NCBI RefSeq assembly: GCF_002127325.2
Contig: NC_035444.2
Span: 38,913,226 to 38,977,225, forward strand
Origin: Helianthus annuus
Taxonomy: Eukaryota; Streptophyta; Magnoliopsida; Asterales; Asteraceae
Length of the DNA stretch: 64,000 nt
Reading direction: 5' to 3'
Shown here one piece after another: positions 1 to 9,089 of the stretch; position 1 is the stretch's first letter; each line of letters begins with the position of its first letter. The notes beneath the pieces are model-generated. The model had not been told where the DNA came from. It saw only the letters and a program-made list of their open reading frames with translations, and made no database searches. The position numbers and the translations under genes were made by a program.

Positions 1-1459
1 ACGGCTAAGAGTTCTTTCTCCGTGGCGGTGTAGTTCTCTTGAGCATCATTTAGCGTTTCGCTCGCGTAGTATATGGGGTGGAAGTGCTTATCCTTTCTTT
101 GTCCTAATACCCCTCCAACGGCATAGTCACTCGCATCGCACATGAGCTCAAACGGTAAGCTCCAATCGGGCGAGATAAGAATAGGTGCACTAACAAGCTG
201 TTCCTTCAAAAAGTTGAAGGCCTTAAGACACTCCTCGTCAAAGACGAATGGAACATCTTTCTCTAAAAGACGGGTCATGGAGCGAGTAATTTTAGAAAAC
301 TCCCTAATGAAGCGTCTATAGAAGCCCGCGTGACCTAAAAAACTCCGGATTGACTTAACACTAGTGGGTGGAGGTAACCTACTAATGGTATCTATTTTCG
401 CACGATCTACCTCTATGCCATCCCTCAAGATCTTGTGTCCTAACACAATACCTTCCGTCACCATGAAGTGACACTTCTCCCAATTTAACATAAGCTTCGT
501 CTCGACACATCGCTTCAACATCCTCTCGAGATTCTTCAAACACTCATCAAAGGAGTTACCATATACCGAAAAAGTGTCCATGAAAACCTCCATGGAACTC
601 CCAATCATATCTTGAAATATGGCAACCATGCGCCGCTGAAAGGTAGCTGGAGCGTTACACAGCCCAAATGGCATGCGTCGGTATGCATAGGTGCCATAGG
701 GGCATGTGAAGGTGGTCTTATCCTGATCCTCCGGGGCGATGGGGATCTGGAAGTACCCGAAAAACCCGTCGAGAAAACAATAAAATGGTTGACCCGTGAG
801 ACGCTCCAACATTTGATCGATAAAGGGCAATGGGAAGTGGTCTTTTCGGGTGACATCATTTAACTTTCGGTAGTCGATGAACACGCGCCAACCCGTGACC
901 GTACGAGAAGGGATAAGCTCATTCTCCGAGTTCATGACAACGGTCATCCCTCCCTTCTTAGGGACAACCTGAGTGGGACTAACCCAAAGTGAATCTGAGA
1001 TGGGATATATCATCCCGACATCTAGGAGTTTTAGAACCTCCTTCTTCACAACATCTTGCATATTGGGGTTGAGCCGCCTTTGGGGTTGCACCACTGGCTT
1101 GAAATCATCCTCCATGAGTATCCAGTGGGTGCAATAAGAAGGGCTTATGCCCTTAATCTCAGACAACCTCCATGCAATGGCCTCTTTGTTGGCCTTCAAT
1201 ACCTCCAACAACCTCAACTTCTCTCCTTCTTCCAACTTCGATGATATAATAATGAGTAGCTCGGAACCCTCCCCTAGAAAAGCGTACTCTAAATGAGATG
1301 GAAGTACCTTAAACTCTAAGGGTGGGGGTTGGGTGGTGTCATCACTAACGGCTAACACTTCGGGAATCAAAGAAATCCCCTCATCCTCAACTTCATCTAC
1401 CCTCAATGACTCCTCCTCTACTCTCTCTCCTACCACTAAGTCGGCACCACTAATATACT
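1..1459 (-). pseudogene. Ty3 pol fragment: reverse transcriptase and start of RNase H
   Basis: Minus-strand translation from about 1400 to 1 gives a Ty3-type RT: VIDYRKLN-like motif (here VFIDYRKLND, about 880), a palm motif FLDGFFGYFQ (about 760), RMPFGLCNAPATFQ (about 660), then the catalytic box and an RNase H start containing CDASDYAVGGVLGQ (about 110). The catalytic box reads FMDTFSVYG at about 560-585, where the family has two adjacent Asp; the second Asp is replaced by Thr, which would inactivate the polymerase. The frame is joined to the protease by a frameshift near 1465-1475. The reading continues past the left edge of the window. Lineage (Athila) is inferred from motif wording and PBS. 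Confidence 0.85.
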
Positions 1460-1801
1460 CTAAACAATGATCGACACATGAGATAAAGAGTTCAAGAAAT
1501 ATACGGAATGGCAAGGACCACTATAGTCATCGGAACCACTTGGGTAGTTCATGGAACGATCTATCTCAAAGGTGACTCTCTCCTCACCGACCCTAAGTGT
1601 AATCTTACCATCGAACACATCTATGAGGGCTTTAGCGGTACGCAAGAATGGGCGACCAAGTATAATAGGAACTCTCTCATCCGTTTCCATATCGAGAATG
1701 ACGAAATCTGCGGGAAACACAAATTTGTCGACCTTGACAAGCAAATTCTCAACAATACCCCTCGGGTATTTCACGGACTGATCAGCTAAGGATAATGTCA
1801 T
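1460..1801 (-). pseudogene. Retropepsin-like aspartic protease segment of the Athila-type element
   Basis: This 113-codon stretch contains ADQSVKYPRGIVENLLVKV, DFVILDME and ILGRPFLRTA, the conserved C-terminal half of plant Ty3 retropepsins. It is in frame with the preceding gag-side sequence, which ends SLYEKLDLGELSPT, but is separated from it by a TGA at 1802-1804 where the family usually has Arg; a CGA to TGA transition at a CpG would explain it. At the other end the sequence goes out of frame around 1465-1475, so it no longer connects to RT. The protease would have matured the gag-pol polyprotein in virus-like particles. It is not functional in this copy. Confidence 0.8.
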
Positions 1802-3956
1802 TCAGGTAGGTGAAAGCTCGCCTAAGTCTAGCTTCTCATAGAGAGAAAAGGGCATCAAATTGATGCTAGCACCTAGGTCGGCTAAGGCTCTAGTATTGGT
1901 ATTACTACCGAATAGACATGGAATAGTAAAAATACCGGGATCGGTAAGCTTTTCCGGAAGCTTATTTAGAACAACGGCGGAACACCCTCCATTCAACGGG
2001 ACATTCGACAACTCCCCTAACTTCTCCTTGTTCCTAAGAAGGTCCTTTAAGAATTTCGCGTACTTAGGCATCGATTGGAGTGCCACAATGAAAGGGAGAT
2101 TAATCTTCAATTGCTTGAAGATGTCTAAGAATTGCTCGTATTCCCTTGAGTAATTTTGGTTCCTAAGACGTGAAGGAAACGAGACACGCGAATGGTCTAT
2201 AGGTGGAGAAGGTCTAACGTCTACAGGTGGTTTCTCTACTTTCTTCTCACCTTGAGGCTCACTGGGTTGTGCGGTACTTGGCGGGCTTAGCCTCGATTGC
2301 ACTTTGTCCTCATCTTCCTCTTCTACTATTTCCTCAACTCTCGGGTTCCTTACGGTTTTGCCACTACGAGTGGTAATGGCTTTAACATGGGCGTTTGGGT
2401 TCGGTTGGGTGTTACCCGCAAACTGACCGGGTAATCTCTCCTCTAGTTTCCTCGACATGTCACCTATAACCCTTTGAAGGTCTTGGAAAGAGGCTTGGTG
2501 GTTCTTAAGCATATGGTCGTGTTCGTTAAGTATCTTTTGGGTGGTTTGGTCCTTAACAATTAACTGGCTCATCATTGCCTCCATTCTCTCAAGACTACCC
2601 GCTAGATCATAACTTGGACCCTGAACTGGTTGAACCTGATTATTTGAACCCCTATCTTTGACATGCCCATTGAACCCCTTATTGACTTGTCCATTTGAAC
2701 CCCCACCAAAGAATGAACCTTGACCCCTATTTGGATTTTGAGCTATTTGGAAACCATGAGGGCCATTAGGGCGATAATTATTATTATTATTATTATTAAA
2801 ATTATTATTATTATTATTTCTCCAACCCGAATTAAAATTACCAAACCCACTAGGTTGACCTCTACCTTGATCCCCTCCCACGAAATCGACCTGCTCCTCA
2901 CCAACTAGCAATGGACGCGTATTCGTATCGTGACCCCCTCGGCAAAACTCACACTTATCTACCTTTGCCTTAATCTCCTTAAGCTCTCTAGTCACATTTT
3001 CCAACACAGCGGCTATACTAGGATCCATAGTGATATGGTTCACCCCTCGGGCGGGTGCACTAGTGGTGGTATTTGAATTGCCACTATGATACCGTTGATC
3101 GGCTCGCGACTGAGATTGAGATTGGGCAAATGCCTCGAAACGCTCTAAACACTCGGTAACAGTAAGAATTAGTGTCAAAACGATCACGAGTCTTTTGGGT
3201 GACACCGTTATAGAATTTTTCACAAAGGGCCCAATCGGAAAGACCATGCTGGGAGCAACGAGCACAAAGGTTTTGGAAACGCTCCCAAGCAAGGTAATAG
3301 GGCTCGTCGGGCTCCATGCGGAAGGAGTGAATTTGGTCACGAAGGTGTGAGGCTTTAGCGGGCGGGAAATACTTGTTCAAAAAGGCTTGACGAAGGCCCG
3401 CCCATGTGGTAAAAGTACCGGTTGGCTGAGAGTCCAACCAAGTAGCCGCACGGCCGGCTCTTGAAAAGGGAAAAAGCTGCAAGTAGGTAGCATCATTTGG
3501 GGCTCCGTGAAGGCTAAAAGTAGCAAGTATACGAGAGAAACGGTTTATGTGGGACGGGGCGTCCTCATCCTCGCGTCTGTGGAACTGGATGCTATTGGTG
3601 ATGGCTTGCATGGCATAAGATGGAATCTGCCATGAGTTTTCGCTAACGATGGGTGTAACGGTGATGGGTGAAGCAAGACTGGTAAAATTTCGGGTGGCTT
3701 GTTGATGGACGGTCTGTCTTGCGTTGGCTATGTGTTCTAAGTTTATGTTTTCTGTGGCGCTAGAGGTGCTAGAAGTGGGACTATCGGGTGGGGAAACCTT
3801 AGGTGATGTTTTAGGTGAATGGGGGTGGTGATTGAGGTGGGGTGGGTAAAGGAGTAGAATCGAAATTCGGAAATTGAGAACAGGATGAAATACTGACCTA
3901 TGGGCCTTAACCCAATCGATATGATGACTCTGTGACTGACGGCTTCGGCGATCCAT
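1802..3956 (-). pseudogene. Retrotransposon gag polyprotein with frameshift
   Basis: The N-terminal frame starts at a Met at 3956. It carries the retrotransposon gag core: IPSYAMQAITNSIQFHRRED, AATWLDSQPTGTFTTWAGL, FLNKYFPPAKASHLR and ERFQNLCARCSQHGLSDWAL. Near 3150-3180 it shifts frame; the second frame (to 1802) carries a Cys-rich motif (CEFCRGGH), a Gln/Gly/Asn-rich linker, and leads into the protease with ALADLGASINLMPFSLYEKL. The linker includes two runs of Asn encoded by an ATT/AAT microsatellite at about 2775-2820. Gag proteins assemble the particle that packages element RNA. The frameshift and a terminal TGA break this copy. Confidence 0.85.
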
Positions 3957-4137
3957 GCGAGCGCAGATGTGGCATCCACTACAAGCAAAAACCTAGATGT
4001 GTGAAAGCAGACACTAGTCACTGCGATTCAAAAATAAAAACAAAATCAAAAATTGAAAGACTCAAAATAAAACAAAAACACGTAGCACGTATATGTCAAT
4101 AAAGTCTATCAAAGCTAATGAACGTGATTGCCAAGAA

Positions 4138-4155
4138 TCCCTGACAACGGCGCCA
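4138..4155 (-). other. Primer binding site (tRNA-Asp-like)
   Basis: The minus strand reads TGGCGCCGTTGTCAGGG immediately inside the LTR. This matches the TGGCGCCGTTGCCGGGG primer site common to plant Athila/Tat elements, complementary to the 3' end of tRNA-Asp, with one difference. It fixes the element orientation and the inner LTR boundary at about 4162. Confidence 0.8.
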
Positions 4156-4161
4156 AAAACT

Positions 4162-5040
4162 TGATGTGTGCTAAACAGACTATTAAAATTAACTAAATTA
4201 GACTCTATAAGCTAGACACTTAAAAGCTTTAAATCTTGACTCGACCTAAACCACACAATCGACAAGTGTACCGATCACTGTAGTATGACCTAGGAAGTCC
4301 GGATATCGAACCACGAGACTCTATTAATCACGTTAACTAGACTTTAACAGACACTGACAGACACGACTGGAACTGTTTAATTGTTTTGGGGGGGGGGGGT
4401 TTACTGAAAATCTAAGGAAATCTATTTAAATTAATTATTAAATTAAAACTAGACTAATAGGAAGTAAGGCAAAGACTTTTCTTTTATGATGAACGAGACC
4501 ACCTAGACTAGAATCCTGGATTGATTTTAAGGATTTACCAATTAAGTTAACTGCATGATTTATGGAACCGGGATCTTATGATACTAAACCTATTAAGATA
4601 CCAACTAAGCCCCTCAACCCTTCTCGAGGTGAAACTTATGGCACTACCTAGGCCGTTAATCCTACCGGTTATTAGACGTCTTTGCAGTTGTCTAATTATT
4701 GTGTAAGTACCCTAATGTTGACCTACTCTTTTCCAATTATAGATCTAGGGTAGTTTAGGTTTCTTAACTTGACTTGATAGACTAATAAACCGACGGGGAA
4801 CTAAGGCATGACTTTTTCCAAAGACTGTCTAAAGCAATTCGCCGAGTAAGACCTATCAATAGCCCCGCACCTTCCAACTATAAGGTCTAGTAGAATACTA
4901 AAATCTAGCAAATTACTAACAATTACTTCTAGGGTTTATTGGCCAATTCTCCCTAAAGGTCAAAAACACACAGTCAAAGACATAGCATGAACCTATTCCG
5001 TAGCAGACAACCACCAAGATTCACACGAAGCAAGGTTTAT
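4162..5040 (-). repeat. 5' LTR of the Athila/Tat-type element (outer end uncertain)
   Basis: On the minus strand this LTR ends in ...ACATCA six bases before the primer site. It contains the block about tgtaccgatc...cctaggaagtccggatatcg seen next to many plant Athila LTR ends, and a run of 12 G at 4388-4399. No matching TG terminus is visible at its far end, which dissolves near 5040 where hAT-related sequence begins, so the LTR is probably truncated there. Confidence 0.6.
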
Positions 5041-5099
5041 TGTTGTCGGAGTTAATTTTTTTTATTCTTATACATTTGTTATATGTGTAAAGATATGTT

Positions 5100-7537
5100 T
5101 AGATTAAGTTTACTTTTCTAGCTTTAACAGATGCAAACTTTTTAATAAAATTTTCATAATCAGTTTCTTCTAACAAATCGTTTTCAACTGACAAAGTAGC
5201 TAATCCATTAAATCCTTCTTGTGACATTGTAGATCTTAAATAATTTTTTAACAATTCTTGTTTACAAAAGCTTCAGCCGACGCAACAGTTACCGGAATAG
5301 TTAACATAATTCTTTAAGCAATATAAGCATTTCGAAAAGATTTAAAATCTTTAATATAGTTTAGTATGTTTATAGGGGTGTCACATTCTAAATGTATCAT
5401 ATGTATTAGAACTTTTAATTCTTCAAATAAATCCAAGCCATCAATATCTATACTAGTATCATGTTTTAAAGAACTTTCAAGATTAATACAATGTCGTTTT
5501 AAAGTATTATCATCTAATAATTTCAGCTTTTTATACTAAACAGAAAACCAAAAATACTTTCAAACATTTTAAATTGATCAAATCTAGTCTTGATTGAAGA
5601 AATAGTTTGATCTACTATATATAAAAAGTAATCAGTTTTAAACAATTCAATAGGAGTTTTAGTAGTTTCATTAGCAACATTTTCATCAAATCGCCTATTT
5701 CTATGGATGATACGTTTTTCACGAAACATAGGTTCTACATACATCTCTAAAGCGATTTCTTTTGCATCAATAATAGCATTTTCGAATCCATTTTCTCTAT
5801 AATTTTCAAAATAACACAAAAGGCCATCTAATTTTTTATAGCACTATCAGTACACATATCTTTTTCCTGTAAGCTCTTGCTAACATGATTAATAGCACAC
5901 AAAATTTCATACCAAATAACTATTCCTAATAAAAATTCAAACTTACTGAATTCAATAGCTGCCAAGGATTTAGCATCACTTAGAACTTTTGCATCATCAT
6001 CATTATATAATTTCATAAGTGCCTTTTTTATTTGTGGTGCTTGATATCTAATTGCCTTAACACTTTCTACCCTACTTTCTCAACGTGTTTGTGATAAAGG
6101 TTTTAGAGTTAATTTTGGTAAACAATCTTGTAGTATTTTCCACCTTTTGGTTGATGAAGCAAAAATTGTATAAGTACGTTGTATAATTCCATAAAACTCA
6201 CGAGCTTTTGTACACGAATTAGCCATATCACAAAGAACTAAATTTAAACTATGACAACCACATGGTGTATAAAAGGCACTGGGATTAATATCTAACAATC
6301 TTTTTAGAACACCTTGATGCTTTCCTTTCATGTTTGAACCATTCTCATAGCCTTGTCCTCTAATATTATTTATGTCAAGTCCTATATTACTAATTTCTTC
6401 AACCATAGCATCAAATAGACCTTTACCGGTTGTATCATCTACTATTATAAATTCAAAAAAAATATTCTTTAACTTCAATCTGTGTTGATGAGATATCTAA
6501 GCATCGTAAAAATAATTGACATTTGTTCTTTATGACTAGTATTGGGTGTGCAATCAAGTATAACTGAAAAGTATTTAGCTTCTTTAACTTTGTTAACAAT
6601 TTTATTTTTAACTTCACATGCTAATAAACTAATTAGTTCGTTCTGCATATTATGACCAAGATAATAATTGTAGTTTTTTTTTGTTCTTTATTCGTCTAAC
6701 ATGTTCTTTCATTACGAGATCAAATTCTGCAATCATTTGAACAACAGCTAAAAATTACCATTGTTTTTTTTTTCATAAAGTTTTTCGTTATCTCCACGAA
6801 ATAGTATATTGTTCATGCTAAAAGTTTTTACAAAGCCAATAATTCTTTTAAGTACATCTTTCCAATGTTCCTTATCTTTATTTATAAGAATTTGAGTTTC
6901 TTTATTAATTGTATTATTTTTCGCTAATCTCGTTTCTAACTCAATCCATGTTCTCATATTGACTATATGTTACTTACTTGCTTCACGTTGTTTTAATTTA
7001 GCACTAGTATTTTTCCAATCGTTAATACCTTTTTTAGCTAAGTTATTTTTAGATAAATTCACATCAAACAATTTGCAACAAAAAACAGAATACTTTATCT
7101 AACTCTATAGAGTAAATCAACCATTTTCTTTCATATTTCTCTCCATTTGCCATTTTTTGCATATAGAGCGAAGGACTAAAGCTCCTAGAAAGCTCATCTT
7201 TAGGAAAATCATAACTATCAATCTTAACCGGACCTTTTTCTACAAGGAAATCTCTTAAATTGGTGTTAATAGTAGTCCACTGACTAGGATCAAATATATT
7301 TGAAGGTCCATATACATGTACAAAATCATCAACATTTAAAGGTTCATCAACATCAACATCTAAAGGTTCATCAACATTTACAGTTTTATCAACATCAACA
7401 TGTATAGACTCTTCAACATTTATAGGTTTTACGAATTTGAGTAAAGAACCCTTTAGTGATTCTATTTCAGCTTCTCGTTTTTGTTTCTTTTGCCTTTTAG
7501 AATGACCGGATTCATGTTTACGATATCTATTAGACAT
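5100..7537 (-). pseudogene. hAT transposase, zinc finger MYM-type protein 1-like, multiply frameshifted
   Basis: Fragments in order on the minus strand match one ZMYM1/DUF4371-type hAT transposase. The N-terminus (7537-7064) has an acidic VDVDEPLNVD repeat and a TTF-type zinc finger region RKWLIYSIELDKVF. A Met-rich middle follows at 6957-6748 (FRGDNEKLYEKKNNGNF). The core at 6478-6080 has GYENGSNMKGKHQGV, YTPCGCHSLNLVLCDMANSC and SSTKRWKIL. The C-terminal dimerisation domain at about 5300-5105 has TIPVTVASAEASF and LRSTMSQEGFNGLATLSVE. A one-base gain in a T run at about 7076-7083 breaks the CFCC of the TTF finger; further shifts or stops lie near 6740, 6480, 6080, 5825 and 5520. It would have cut and pasted the element; it is now dead. 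Confidence 0.85.
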
Positions 7538-7736
7538 TATAAATCTATCACAAATTCACAGAACTCGCTAACAAACATAAAATTAGGCAACTAGGAAATT
7601 AGGGCTAATATCACAAACAAGCAAATATATCACAAACTTCAATTAAGCAACTAGGAAATTAGGGCTAATAACACAAACTTCAATTAGGCAACAAATTTTA
7701 ACTAGAATTCGCATTAATCATACCTTCAACAGACGA

Positions 7737-8060
7737 TCTCGGTCGGCGATAGTGGTTGCTTCGAAGACAGAAGATGATGCAGCGTACCAGCGGCTGGATA
7801 CTTTTCTTCGAAGTCAGATTCAGAAGATGATGCAGCGGAATCAATTATGCAGCGTTGAAGAAGACGATGCAGCGGAATCAATTATGCAGCGACTTGATAG
7901 TTGATACTTTGTTCGACTGTTTACCATTGAAGAAGACGATGCAGCGGCAATCTCCATATAAATATCCATATAAAGAAGATGATGTAGTCAGCAGTGGAAT
8001 CAATAAATTACCGTTGAAGAAGATGATGAGCTAGCTGGCTGTTTCTCTTCCCGGTATGGA
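7737..8060. repeat. Imperfect GAAGA-TGATGCAGCG tandem repeats upstream of the hAT gene
   Basis: Units such as agaagatgatgcagcg, agaagacgatgcagcg and aatcaattatgcagcg recur at least eight times with spacers of 20-50 bases. They lie between the transposase start and the proposed terminus, where subterminal transposase-binding repeats usually sit in hAT elements. Function is inferred only from position. Confidence 0.5.
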
Positions 8061-8226
8061 GATTGCCGCCCTAACCTATACGACGCCCAATAATGTTTCT
8101 CTTTGAAGTTTGTTTTGACCTTTCATCTCTAAATCTAATCGCAGACAAGCCCAATACATATAATATAATTTTTTTTAACATGGAAACCCTATAGTTTTGG
8201 TGGTCCAAGGCTCAAGCCTCATTTGA

Positions 8227-8574
8227 CTTGGGCTTGGGTCGACCCTGTGTTTGATACAGTTACAGGGAGGAGTGGCGGATCTATACTTATTTAGGGGGTT
8301 CACAGGAACCTCCTCGGTTCCTAATTTATAGCGTTAACTTATATAGAAAATTCTGTAGGAACCCTTTAATATTTTGTAGGGGAACTTATAAACAAGTGTG
8401 CTTGGGCTTGGGTCGACCCTGTGTTTGATACAGTTACAGGGAGGAGTGGCGGATCTATACTTATTTAGGGGGTTCACAGGAACCTCCTCGGTTCCTAATT
8501 TATAGCGTTAACTTATATAGAAAATTCTGTAGGAACCCTTTAATATTTTGTAGGGGAACTTATAAACAAGTGTG
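8227..8574. repeat. Perfect 174-bp tandem duplication
   Basis: Positions 8227-8400 and 8401-8574 are identical by eye over 174 bases. The unit starts inside the proposed hAT terminus and includes a second hAT-like terminal sequence (gtggcggatctatacttatt). Identity suggests a recent slippage or unequal exchange, or an assembly duplication. Confidence 0.9.
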
Positions 8575-8668
8575 CAAGCTGGCTGGTCGATTGGTAAGTA
8601 GCACGCTTGTTTTCGCCGAGTTCCCGTGTTCGAGTCCCCTTTAGCCTGTTTTTTTTTTCTTTTTTTAC
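8575..8668 (+). repeat. tRNA-like SINE head (pol III A and B boxes)
   Basis: A stretch starting agctggctggtcgattgg (A-box-like) is followed about 45 bases later by gtgttcgagtcc (8626-8637), a good match to the pol III B box, and then by a T-rich tail at 8650-8667. The spacing fits a tRNA-derived promoter. It does not fold as a full tRNA by eye, so a SINE or tRNA relic is more likely than a tRNA gene. Confidence 0.4.
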
Positions 8669-9089
8669 CTAGCGCGATAATATAAACAGAAAACACACTG
8701 CGGGCCTGGACACACTACCACAACTATACCTGGCAAAGGTAACCCGTAAACCTAATTTTGGGTCATGATGGGTCATTAAACTGACTTCCTGGGTCATTTC
8801 CAGTCTGGGTAAAATTAAGAATGAATCTAAACGGGTTAGAAATAAAACAAGAAAATTTGAAAACGGGTTAGAATGGGTTGTTCTGGAATTGAGGAAGGGT
8901 TAGAATGGGTTGTTTCTGAAGTTGAGAAAGGGTCAGAACGGGAAACATCGATGTCCAACGCATTCATGAAAACTCAAAAATCAAGTCACCACCACATGCT
9001 TCCGTTGCTCTGTCGCCAGCCACCACCATAAGTCTGCGCCACCCAATCATCGGCCACTATTTCGCTGCCCAGTCGCCGACCACTACTAC

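Larger units (their letters stand above)
1..5040 (-). mobile_element. Athila/Tat-type Ty3 LTR retrotransposon, left part cut by window edge
   Basis: Read on the minus strand, an LTR (from about 5040 down to 4162) is followed by a primer binding site, a gag region, an aspartic protease, then reverse transcriptase and RNase H that run off position 1. This order and the tRNA-Asp-like primer site are typical of the plant Athila/Tat branch of Ty3/gypsy elements. The reading frame is broken several times (see the parts), so this copy is dead. The outer LTR end is not resolved because a hAT element abuts it near 5040. Integrase and the other LTR lie beyond the window. Confidence 0.85.
5040..8246 (-). 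mobile_element. Decayed autonomous hAT transposon (ZMYM1/DUF4371 type)
   Basis: A broken transposase gene (5100-7537) is preceded on the minus strand by a repeat-rich leader (7538-8100). A likely terminus lies at 8227-8246, whose minus strand reads CAGGGTCGACCCAAGCCCAA; hAT termini usually begin CAGGG. The flanking 8 bp to the right are tgtttgat. I could not find a matching terminus or duplication near 5040, so the left end is probably lost or diverged. Confidence 0.55.

Noticed and set aside
8575..8668. True tRNA gene
   Set aside because: A and B box-like segments are present, but I could not fold an acceptor stem and anticodon arm; a SINE or relic is more likely.
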